Of a DNA stretch of 64,000 bases, positions 57,834-64,000 are shown in pieces (positions within the stretch are counted from its first letter, which is position 1; the number at the start of each line of letters is the position of its first letter). This DNA comes from Pseudomonadota bacterium. GTDB taxonomy: Bacteria; Pseudomonadota; Alphaproteobacteria; Acetobacterales; Acetobacteraceae. The translations under genes and the position numbers were made by a program. The notes beneath the pieces were generated by a model. It was not told the origin of the DNA and ran no database searches. It saw only the letters and a program-made list of their open reading frames with translations. The stretch spans positions 23,467-87,466 of the forward strand of contig JAJYYH010000015.1 of NCBI GenBank assembly GCA_021801255.1. The letters are read 5' to 3'.

Positions 57834-58403
57834 ATGCCCCGCCCGCGCAAGCGTAGTGATGGATGGGCGCCTCCCGCGCTGCCGATCACAGGCAACGAAA
57901 TCGGCGATATTTTCGAGGAACACAACGCCCCGCGCCCCGACCCCGAAAGCTGCGCCGTGCTTGCCGACGTTTTCACCCGGCGCGCAACGCCGCGTGTGGT
58001 CGATGGCCGCGAGGTTGCGCCCGCATGTGCGCAATTCACTGGCTTGCAATACCGCGCCCCCGCCAGGGTGCGCGCTCGCGAGCACTTTGCCGCCGCGCTG
58101 GCCGCTATCAGGGCCGGCGATTTTCCCGATTTGGGCCGTCATAGCCTAGAGGAAATGATTGAGCAGATGCTCATGCGGGCGGACCCCCGAACGCCGAAGG
58201 CCAAGAAAATTGCGACTTGGGCCGTCGATTCGGCCATTATTTTTCCCGTCGTCGCGGGGGTGCTCGAAGAAATGGGCGCGCCCGTCGGGCGGCACCGGGG
58301 CTCGGTGGCACTGCGCGTCAGCCTCGGATTGTTGAGACGGTGCGGCTACAGCGGGATGACCGGAATCGCGCTCGCGGTTTGGCTCGGAAAGCTGCGCGCC
58401 TGA
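57834..58403 (+). CDS. Element-borne protein of unknown function
   Basis: A 189-residue protein, start MPRPRKRSDGWAPPALPITG, preceded by CGGAAA. The first 30 residues are basic and Pro-rich; the rest is helical with a Cys in PESCAVLADVF and a hydrophobic end (SGMTGIALAVWLGKLRA). No known domain is visible. Position between HigBA and the HTH regulator suggests an accessory or regulatory job. Not recognised. Confidence 0.65.
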   Translation: MPRPRKRSDGWAPPALPITGNEIGDIFEEHNAPRPDPESCAVLADVFTRRATPRVVDGREVAPACAQFTGLQYRAPARVRAREHFAAALAAIRAGDFPDLGRHSLEEMIEQMLMRADPRTPKAKKIATWAVDSAIIFPVVAGVLEEMGAPVGRHRGSVALRVSLGLLRRCGYSGMTGIALAVWLGKLRA

Positions 58404-58493
58404 GACTCTTTTGCACCGGGGCAATCGTGTAACTCCCGCCGGCCGGGGGCGCGCGCTATTTCGTCGAAAGTCACTGAAGGGAGTGAGCTTTCG

Positions 58494-58703
58494 ATGAACA
58501 CCCTCGAAACTACGGCCAAAGTCGCCGAGCGGCTGCGAGTCACAACTCGCACGCTGGCGCGGTGGCGTGAAGTCGGCTGCGGACCGCGCTACGTGCGGAT
58601 CGGGCAACACAAAATCGGCTATCCCGCTGACGAGGTGGACCGCTGGCTCGCCGCGCGGACGCACGAATCGCGAGCAGCCGAAGCCGCCAGCGCTGCCGCG
58701 TAA
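58494..58703 (+). CDS. AlpA/excisionase-like HTH protein
   Basis: A 69-residue DNA-binding protein. GGGAG lies 9 bases upstream of the ATG. A winged helix-turn-helix of the MerR/AlpA type is clear: VAERLRVTTRTLARWREVG, then GPRYVRIGQHKIGYPADEVD and RWLAAR. Such proteins bend DNA for excision or activate int. The location in an integrase element supports that role. Confidence 0.85.
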   Translation: MNTLETTAKVAERLRVTTRTLARWREVGCGPRYVRIGQHKIGYPADEVDRWLAARTHESRAAEAASAAA

Positions 58704-58825
58704 CAAACCCCGCCCGCGCGGCTCGCGGACGGGGCAGAAATCTGCGGAATCGTTGGCTGGCGTTGGCGATATTGCAGTTTCCGGCTCGACCGTCAAGCCC
58801 CGCGCGGCCCTCGAAGGACCGCCCG

Positions 58826-58900
58826 ATGCAGAACATTCGATACGCATCACGATTGATAGCCGCCGTGGTCGCGGCGCTGCTCGCTGGGCTGCCACGATGA
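58826..58900 (+). CDS. 24-residue membrane peptide gene coupled to the next gene
   Basis: ATG at 58826 has AAGGA 7 bases upstream, the best ribosome site in this part. The peptide starts MQNIRYASRL and continues with a hydrophobic stretch (IAAVVAALLAGL) of about 12-14 residues, then Pro-Arg-stop. The stop overlaps the ATG of the next gene (ATGA at 58897). It may be a real small membrane peptide or only a leader that drives translation of the next gene. Confidence 0.5.
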   Translation: MQNIRYASRLIAAVVAALLAGLPR

Positions 58901-59214
58901 GCGCGATCCAGATTTTCGTTTCCGACTGGCGCCCGCTGCGTAAAGGCGCCCTGCGTGGTTTCGTAACCGCAACATTGCCGTCCGGCATGATCTTGCACGA
59001 AATTTCCGTGCTCGAAACGAACGGCAAGGCGTGGTGCAGCCCGCCGTCTAAGCCGATGGTCGACCGCGACGGGCGTGTGATGCTCGATGACAACGGCAAG
59101 CGGCGGTATTCGCCAATCATCGAGTTTTCATCGAAGGAAATCCGCGATCGGTTCTCGGCTTCCGTGATCGCCGCGCTGCTCGCCGCGCATCCGGGGGCGC
59201 TTGATGATGAGTGA
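58897..59214 (+). CDS. Small protein resembling phage SpoVG-like proteins
   Basis: A 105-residue protein: IFVSDWRPLRKGALRGFVTA, LPSGMILHEISVLE, PPSKPMVDRDG and a helical end RDRFSASVIAALLAA. The order strand-strand-(PxK)-strand-helix is like SpoVG and its phage relatives that sit beside replication genes, but the similarity is judged by eye. It has no strong ribosome site of its own; ATGA overlap with the upstream peptide gene suggests coupling. Its stop overlaps the start region of the next gene. Confidence 0.65.
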   Translation: MSAIQIFVSDWRPLRKGALRGFVTATLPSGMILHEISVLETNGKAWCSPPSKPMVDRDGRVMLDDNGKRRYSPIIEFSSKEIRDRFSASVIAALLAAHPGALDDE

Positions 59215-60214
59215 AGCGGCGGACTGCGTCACGATTCTCGCGGCACGCGGCAGGAGACTTGCGAAGCGCATTGCCGCGGATGGCACGATTGAAAGCTACG
59301 ACTCGGCGCGGACGTTCGACATGTTCGAGCGCGCGGTTTCGTCTCTCGCAGACATGAACGCGATCCTTGCCGATCTCGCCGCCAAGCCAGACCGCTGCAT
59401 CGTGCGCGGCGCGATCGCTGATCCGAGCCGAACGTGCGGTGTGCGTCGGCTGCTGCACGACGACCCAGAAACCGGCGATCGCGCGACGCTGGTTGACATG
59501 CCCCGGAGGTGGGTTGCCGTCGACCTCGATAGCGTGCCAGTGCCCAGCTACATAAATCGCGAGTGCCTTTTCGAGTGCGGCATGGAAGTTTCGGGCCTGC
59601 TGCCTCGCGAGTTTCGCGGTTGCGCATTCGTTGTGCAAGCGACGGCGCAACACTGCATTGCCGAAGGGGCGCGGGTGCGACTCTGGTTTTGGCTCGACCG
59701 GCCAGTGAGCGGCGTCGAGCTTCGCCACTGGTTCCGCGGCTGCCCCGTCGATTTTTCCGCGTTCGCGGGCGCACAGATTTGCTACACCGCCGCGCCAGTA
59801 TTTGAGAGCGGGACTGATATTCTGCCGAATCGCCTTGAGCTGATGCCCGGCCCCGATATCGTCCGCGTGCCGCCGTCCGAGGCGCTGCGTCCGCCACCAC
59901 CACCACCGCCGCCGAGGGCAATGCCAGAGATCGGCGATTCGCGGGCGCAGCGCTACGCGGCGGGGGCGATGCGGGGGGCGATGTTGCGGGTGCGCGCGGC
60001 GGCGGTCGGGGGGCGGCACAGCGCCATCCTCGGCGAGGCGCGTTCGCTCGGCCGGCTGGTGGCCGCAGGCGCGCTGCCAGAATCGGCGATGCGCGCAGTG
60101 TTATTCGATGCCGCGCGCGCAACAGGAAAAACCGACGAAGCCGAAATTTCAGCCGCGATCGCATGGGGACTTGCGCATCCCTCGGACGGGCAGGGGGCGT
60201 GCCATGGACGCTGA
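59204..60214 (+). CDS. Probable primase-polymerase-like (AEP) protein, first half of a split primase
   Basis: A 336-residue protein. Several ATGs (59204, 59207) lie in the stop of the previous gene. The middle has VAVDLDSVPVP (possible acidic metal motif), FVVQATAQHCIAEGARVRLW and FWLDRPVSGVELRHWF, a pattern seen in the N-terminal primase part of phage P4-type replication proteins. A Pro-run linker (residues about 228-236) and a helical C-terminal domain (AAGAMRGAMLRVR, then AAAIAWGLAHP-like) follow. It overlaps the helicase gene by 11 bases. Inference: primase made as a separate chain. No catalytic proof. Confidence 0.65.
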   Translation: MMSEAADCVTILAARGRRLAKRIAADGTIESYDSARTFDMFERAVSSLADMNAILADLAAKPDRCIVRGAIADPSRTCGVRRLLHDDPETGDRATLVDMPRRWVAVDLDSVPVPSYINRECLFECGMEVSGLLPREFRGCAFVVQATAQHCIAEGARVRLWFWLDRPVSGVELRHWFRGCPVDFSAFAGAQICYTAAPVFESGTDILPNRLELMPGPDIVRVPPSEALRPPPPPPPPRAMPEIGDSRAQRYAAGAMRGAMLRVRAAAVGGRHSAILGEARSLGRLVAAGALPESAMRAVLFDAARATGKTDEAEISAAIAWGLAHPSDGQGACHGR

Positions 60215-61763
60215 ACATTTCGACGACGAAGCGGCGTTCCAAAGCGCGATCGCCGAACTCGCGGCACTCCCCCCACTGGCCTTTGCCCAACGGCGAGGCG
60301 AGATCGCGAAGAGTTTTAAGGCACCGCTCGCGCTTGTTGATCGGCAGGTGCGCGAGTGGCGCCGCGACATGGACGCCCAACGGCGGCGCAAGGCTGCCGA
60401 GGATCGCGACGATGAAGCCCCCGCCCGGCCTCCTGAATTTTCCGATGATGCGCTCGCGCTGCGATTTTCGGACCGCCACGGCGCCGCGCTGCGCTATGTC
60501 GCGGGGTGGGGCCGCTGGATGCTTTTCGACGGGATCGCTTGGCGAGAGGATTCGACGCTGGCTGTTTTCGACAAGGCTCGGGTCATCGCGCGAGAGGCCG
60601 CCGAGACCTGCAACGATATGAATGTGGCGGGGTTGTTAACCAGCGCAAAAACTGTTGCGGCGGTCGAGCGGCTTGCGCGATCGGACCGCCGGCACGCTGC
60701 TACAGCCGATCAATGGGATTCCGATCTCTGGCTTCTCAACACGCCGGGCGGGACGGTTGACCTGCGAACCGGCAAACCGCGCGCGCATCGCTCTGGCGAT
60801 TACATGACGAAAACGACCGCCGTTGCGCCAGGTGGGGAATGCCCGCTGTTCCTCAAGTTTCTCGACCGCATCACCGATGGAGACGGGGAATTGCAAAGCT
60901 ACCTGCAACGTGTGTTCGGATACTGCTTGACGGGCATCACGACCGAGCACGCGCTTTTCTTCGGGCACGGCACTGGACGCAATGGCAAGGGCGTTCTGCT
61001 CGGCGCGTTGGGTGGGCTGATGGGCGAGTATGCCGTAGTCGCAACAATGGAGGTTTTCATGGCGAGCGCCAATGATCGCCACACGACAGACATCGCCATG
61101 TTGCGCGGTGCGCGGCTTGTAACGGCGCAGGAAACGGAGGAAGGCCGTCGCCTCGCCGAGGCGCGGATCAAGGCCATCACCGGCGGCGATCCGATTACCG
61201 CGCGGTTTATGCGGCAGGACAATTTCACATATATGCCGCAATTCAAGCCGTTCATCGCCGGCAACCACAAGCCCGGCCTGCGCGGCGTTGACGAAGCGAT
61301 TCGCGCCCGGCTGCACATGATACCCTTCACCGTCACGATCCCGAAGCCCGAGCGCGACAGGGAGCTTCCCGAGAAGCTGAAAGCGGAATGGCCCGGCATC
61401 CTCGCCTGGGCGATCGAAGGGTGCCTTAAGTGGCAGCGCATCGGGCTGGCGCCACCCGAGGCCGTGACCAGCGCCACCGAGCACTATCTCGACGCCGAGG
61501 ATTCCCTTGGCGCATGGCTCGGCGAGCGCACCCGCAAAAACGGTTACGGCGCCACCGAGACCTCGCGCTTGTTCGCCGATTGGACCTTATGGGCGAAGGC
61601 TGCTGGCGAAGACCCCGGAACGCTCAAGCGGTTTGGGCAAGCGCTCGAAGATCGCGGGTATGTTCGGAAGCAGAATTGGAGCACGCGCCGGAGCGAGATC
61701 GAGGGCCTCGCGCTCGCAGATGTAGAGCCAAGCTGGGCCGAGCCGGAGCACGAGAGAGCATGA
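60204..61763 (+). CDS. P4-family/D5-like SF3 helicase (phage/plasmid primase C-terminal half)
   Basis: A 519-residue replication helicase. Start 60204 has AGGGGG upstream. The D5_N region has YVAGWGRWMLFDGIAW and LLNTPGGTVDLRTGK. The SF3 ATPase core has Walker A GHGTGRNGKGVLLGAL (near 252-267), followed by RGARLVTAQETEEGRRLAE, ITGGDPITARFMRQDNF and FIAGNHKPGLRGVDEAIRAR, all typical. A C-terminal winged-helix part has SLGAWLGERT. It should unwind the element's origin. It overlaps the preceding primase-like gene. Confidence 0.92.
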   Translation: MDAEHFDDEAAFQSAIAELAALPPLAFAQRRGEIAKSFKAPLALVDRQVREWRRDMDAQRRRKAAEDRDDEAPARPPEFSDDALALRFSDRHGAALRYVAGWGRWMLFDGIAWREDSTLAVFDKARVIAREAAETCNDMNVAGLLTSAKTVAAVERLARSDRRHAATADQWDSDLWLLNTPGGTVDLRTGKPRAHRSGDYMTKTTAVAPGGECPLFLKFLDRITDGDGELQSYLQRVFGYCLTGITTEHALFFGHGTGRNGKGVLLGALGGLMGEYAVVATMEVFMASANDRHTTDIAMLRGARLVTAQETEEGRRLAEARIKAITGGDPITARFMRQDNFTYMPQFKPFIAGNHKPGLRGVDEAIRARLHMIPFTVTIPKPERDRELPEKLKAEWPGILAWAIEGCLKWQRIGLAPPEAVTSATEHYLDAEDSLGAWLGERTRKNGYGATETSRLFADWTLWAKAAGEDPGTLKRFGQALEDRGYVRKQNWSTRRSEIEGLALADVEPSWAEPEHERA

Positions 61764-61802
61764 ACCGCAGCCGCGCTATCGGCCTCGCACCCGCGGGGAA
61801 TC

Positions 61803-62228
61803 TCACGCGGCTTCCCTGACCGAGACCTCGACGCGCTTGCCCAACAGGCGCAACGCGGTCTCGACCTCGCCGATATGGCTGCGGTGCAGGGGATCGCGCA
61901 GTCGCCGGATCGCCCGTTCATCCTTGCCCAGCCGGCGCGCCAATTCGACATTGGAAATCCGCGCCCCGGCCATCGCCTCATGCAAGGCCAGCTTCGCCGC
62001 CTCAAGCGCCGTCACGGAGACCAGCGGCCGCCCCTTGGCCGACGAGGGGCGCGGCAACGTCGCCCCGTCCTCGACATAGAATGACAAGGCCGAGACCAGC
62101 GCATCCGCCGCCCGCTCAAGCGCCTCGGCCCGCGTTGCGCCCGCGCTGATCGCTTCCGGCACGTCCGGGAACGCGACCGTCACCCCGTCCGGCGCTTCGG
62201 TGATCTCGACAGGATAGGCATAGCGCAT
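61803..62228 (-). CDS. hicB: HicB-type antitoxin with C-terminal HTH
   Basis: A 141-residue antitoxin. N-terminal partial RNase-H-like HicB fold: VEITEAPDGVTVAFPDVPEA, ATRAEALERAADALVSAL. The C-terminal HTH part is ISNVELARRLGKDERAIRRL. It should bind HicA and repress the promoter. It follows hicA by 3 bases on the minus strand, opposite to the replication genes. Confidence 0.9.
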   Translation of the reverse strand: MRYAYPVEITEAPDGVTVAFPDVPEAISAGATRAEALERAADALVSALSFYVEDGATLPRPSSAKGRPLVSVTALEAAKLALHEAMAGARISNVELARRLGKDERAIRRLRDPLHRSHIGEVETALRLLGKRVEVSVREAA

Positions 62229-62231
62229 GGT

Positions 62232-62453
62232 TCAACCCTCTAAATCGCGTTCGGTGATGCCAAGTTGACGCAAGACCGCCCGATAGGTGCCGAGCGGGAG
62301 ATCACCGCCATGGAGCGGCACCACGCTTCGCCGAGTACCCAGCCATACCTTGCGATGGCTTCCCTTCCCCGGATCAACCCGGCACCCGAGGCCATGCCGC
62401 ATAGCATAGCGCTCAATTAACCGGATGAGATCAGCGGCTTTCACTAGGACCAT
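62232..62453 (-). CDS. hicA: HicA-type mRNA interferase toxin
   Basis: A 73-residue toxin with a dsRBD-like fold. Start taken at 62453 (MVLVKAADLIRLIERYAM); ATGs farther upstream add up to 20 unlike residues. The catalytic His is in GKGSHRKVWLGTRRSVVPLH; the end GTYRAVLRQLGITERDL is typical. It cleaves mRNA and is held by HicB. Together with HigBA this gives two addiction modules in one element. Confidence 0.88.
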   Translation of the reverse strand: MVLVKAADLIRLIERYAMRHGLGCRVDPGKGSHRKVWLGTRRSVVPLHGGDLPLGTYRAVLRQLGITERDLEG

Positions 62454-62485
62454 ATACCCCGCCCGACTGCCAATCGCAACCATAT

Positions 62486-62503
62486 TCGGACAAATATGTC
62501 CGA
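62486..62503. promoter_or_regulatory. Palindromic operator upstream of hicA
   Basis: TCGGACA-AATA-TGTCCGA is a perfect 7-base inverted repeat, 33 bases upstream of the hicA start. It probably is the HicB or HicAB binding site. Confidence 0.6.
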
Positions 62504-62513
62504 TCTTCGGCAA

Positions 62514-62911
62514 GGCGTGCTAATTTCTGGAAACGTCTCACAAACGCGGCTGGCGAGCGGCGTGAGCGTGCCGACGAGCGTCCCGGACGCCACCCGAGCC
62601 GGAATGTCTCGCTGCATGAGAAACGGCCGTCGCCTGCGGGTTTGCGATGGTTTTTCGTTGCGAACCCGGAAGATCCGAAGGCATGTGAAGGGTTCCCGTA
62701 CTATAGGCCGTAGTAGGGAGAATAGAAGGTGGTAGAGCGTGGGGGGAGCGCACTTCGTTCCTACAGACGCCGATAGTACGAAATGCCTTCACATGCCTTC
62801 GGGTGCGACAGCACTGGTGCCATAAATTCCGAGCCGCCCGGCGCCGTCTCATTCCTGCGACACACGCCGAGACCGCACCCCTCCCCCATCGCCTCACCCG
62901 GAGAAACGCCG
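62514..62911. other. Non-coding spacer between HicAB and the DUF5681 gene
   Basis: About 400 bases; frames on both strands run through it but lack ribosome sites and known domains. The main content is the long inverted repeat at 62675-62802. Confidence 0.5.
62675..62802. repeat. Long imperfect inverted repeat (cruciform)
   Basis: Left arm starts CCGAAGGCATGTGAAGG (62675-62691), right arm ends CCTTCACATGCCTTCGG (62786-62802), a perfect 17-base pair. Further inside, CGTACTAT(A/C)GGC and GTAGG also pair, so arms reach about 45 bases around a 35-base loop. No gene fits it. It may be an origin, a recombination or packaging site, or a MITE. Confidence 0.8.
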
Positions 62912-63022
62912 ATGCCCCCTGATCCCGTCCACCATCTTCGCCGCCTCGCCGAGATCGCGCGCCTGCGCCATGCACGCCGCCGCCCGAAAATGATTGCGCC
63001 GGCGCCACATGATCCACTATGA
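62912..63022 (+). CDS. Small basic protein (36 residues)
   Basis: ATG at 62912 has CGGAGAA 7 bases upstream, a good ribosome site. Sequence: MPPDPVHHLRRLAEIARLRH then a basic part and a Pro-rich end. It could be an amphipathic helix rich in Arg and His. It lies 7 bases before the DUF5681 gene, so they may be translated together. Family not recognised. Confidence 0.5.
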   Translation: MPPDPVHHLRRLAEIARLRHARRRPKMIAPAPHDPL

Positions 63023-63029
63023 GGGTGAC

Positions 63030-63437
63030 ATGAGCGAAAACACGTTGCACCCATCGGCACCCGATACGCCGCTTTACCGAGTCCCTGCACACGGTCACGG
63101 CAAGCTGAGAGTGCTGAAACCTGGCGAGTCCGGCAACCCCACCGGCCAAAACGGTCGCTACGGCGAAGTCGTGCGCATGTGCCGCGAAGCATCCCCCGCG
63201 ATCACAAAGCGCTTGATCGAGATCGCGCTCGATCGGAACGAAGAGCCGCGTGTGAGTGTGGTTGCCGCGCAGGAAGTGCTTGGGCGCGCATACGGCAAAA
63301 TACCGGCAGAGATGAAAGGCGATACCGCGCCGCTGATCGACGCCAGCCGGCTATCCGAGACGCAACTGGTGATGCTGATCGAGGCCTTGCGCTTGGCGAA
63401 AGCGGCGGGGCCGACGCAGCCGCCGAGCGGCGCCTGA
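63030..63437 (+). CDS. DUF5681 protein (terminase small subunit-like)
   Basis: A 135-residue protein. The DUF5681 mark is ESGNPTGQNGRYGEVVRMC (near residues 36-54), the GNPxG type. The following helical part has ITKRLIEIALDRNEEPRVSV, AAQEVLGRAYGKIPAEMKG and ends with a Pro-rich tail. The family occurs in phages and islands beside packaging or DNA-modifying genes. Start 63030 chosen over 63009 because GAGGGT precedes it. A DNA-packaging role is inference. Confidence 0.8.
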   Translation: MSENTLHPSAPDTPLYRVPAHGHGKLRVLKPGESGNPTGQNGRYGEVVRMCREASPAITKRLIEIALDRNEEPRVSVVAAQEVLGRAYGKIPAEMKGDTAPLIDASRLSETQLVMLIEALRLAKAAGPTQPPSGA

Positions 63438-64000
63438 TCCGCCAAAACCTGCGCCATACGGCGGCCATACGCGCGGCCGATGCCGAAGCATTACCGCGCC
63501 ATTGCCGCGCCATCCCGGCATCATCACGCGCAGAGCCAGGCCCCGTCTTGGTGCGGTACGGACAGCGCACCATGCCAGACTTGCCCGCAGCAAGGCGCAC
63601 ATTTGTTCCGCATCTCGGGCAGCCGCGGATGACTCAGAGCCGTTTCTCGTATGGCATTCTAGGATTCGTTTCTGTATTTGTCGTGTCCCTCGGAGGCTCG
63701 GGAAGGCCGAGCCGGGTCTCCACGGTCCTTAGCTCGGTAAAGTGAAGCAGGAACACGCCAGTTTTTTCGGCTAGCAGGCGCGCCGCAGGTGTCAAGGCCG
63801 TTCAATGCTATGAGATAGCGAGCAGCGTGAGCATATTATCGATACCGGCGAGGGCGGCTCGGTAGCGGTCCTGGGCCAGGGCTGTTCAACGCTCTCTCGT
63901 CGGGTGGACTGAGTCCGATTTGCAACACCTGCCTGGTAAAGCGAAATCATTAAGACGAAGGGGATTCCCCAAGCGAAAAAAGTCTGACTCATAGGGCGGC
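63438..64000. other. Right end of window without a supported gene
   Basis: Short frames occur on both strands, but none has a ribosome site plus a known domain. Base composition becomes less GC-rich after 63640. From about 63830 the plus strand reads as a possible C-terminal fragment (SVAVLGQGCSTLSRRVD before a stop at 63911), which may be a remnant of a transposase-like gene. No tRNA-Cys is found here, so the element goes on. Confidence 0.4.

Larger units (their letters stand above)
55746..64000. mobile_element. P4-like/phage-satellite integrative element, right end beyond window
   Basis: Runs from the tRNA-Cys scar to at least the window end. Contents in order: tyrosine integrase, HigBA, unknown protein, AlpA-like HTH, membrane peptide, SpoVG-like protein, probable primase half, P4-type helicase, HicAB (opposite strand), long inverted repeat, small protein, DUF5681 protein. 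There are no capsid, tail or lysis genes in the visible part, so a satellite or replicative island is more likely than a full prophage. Confidence 0.75.

Noticed and set aside
62496..62735. Short frames across the long inverted repeat
   Set aside because: They pass through the cruciform arms and have no ribosome site; the symmetric DNA itself is the better explanation.
63179..63745. Plus-strand frame of 188 codons overlapping the DUF5681 gene
   Set aside because: First part is the shifted frame of the DUF5681 gene; the rest has no ribosome site or domain.
55746..64000. Complete prophage
   Set aside because: No capsid, portal, tail or lysis genes are visible; only replication, integration, toxin-antitoxin and a terminase-small-like protein.

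Overview
The window comes from a GC-rich alphaproteobacterium, most likely of the Acetobacteraceae/Rhodospirillales type. The evidence is a circularly permuted two-piece tmRNA gene, a DUF4167 protein, the block rimP-nusA-ylxR-infB-rbfA-truB-rpsO-pnp, and codon use strongly biased to G/C in third positions. I cannot name the genus. From 1 to about 54.6 kb the DNA reads as ordinary chromosome; from 55.75 kb to the right end it reads as an integrated element.

Layout of the chromosomal part: an RND efflux pair (1-3850); a tiny PEP-CTERM protein next to an AT-rich gap; a divergent EF-G-like GTPase; an Atm1-type ABC exporter and a Nudix protein; prmC; a polysaccharide-export ABC pair; a glycine-zipper lipoprotein, a lytic transglycosylase with SPOR domain and a purple acid phosphatase-like enzyme; guaB; lepB-rnc-era; a nitronate monooxygenase-like enzyme, an acyl-CoA synthetase and a chromate transporter; the translation and RNA-decay operon (25.2-34.8 kb, minus strand); a plus-strand run of two MFS paralogues, a cupin, a P450, two solute-binding proteins, four Liv-type ABC subunits and an aldehyde dehydrogenase (35.0-46.8 kb), most of it joined by 4-base ATGA overlaps; a TPR protein-bamB-der cluster; manC; an M20 amidohydrolase; ssrA; and thyX.

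At 54.95 kb there is a class II, serine-type tRNA gene whose anticodon reads UAU, with a good promoter. At 55.75 kb lies the 3' part of a tRNA-Cys gene, which fits the attachment scar of an integrative element. To its right are a tyrosine recombinase, HigBA, an AlpA-like HTH protein, a small membrane-peptide gene, a SpoVG-like small protein, a probable split primase, a P4-type helicase, HicAB, a long inverted repeat and a DUF5681 (terminase small subunit-like) protein. It looks like a phage satellite or P4-like island whose other end lies beyond 64000.

The most unusual non-coding material is two families of dispersed intergenic elements. One is a 105-base imperfect palindrome present twice in opposite orientation (12504-12608 and 46771-46875). 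The other is a GC-rich multi-hairpin element with five copies. Both kinds often carry the stop codon of the neighbouring gene in their edge. Also notable are a tandem hairpin array between lepB and rnc, four perfect stems between rpsO and pnp, and a terminator-like hairpin touching the TTG start of rimP.
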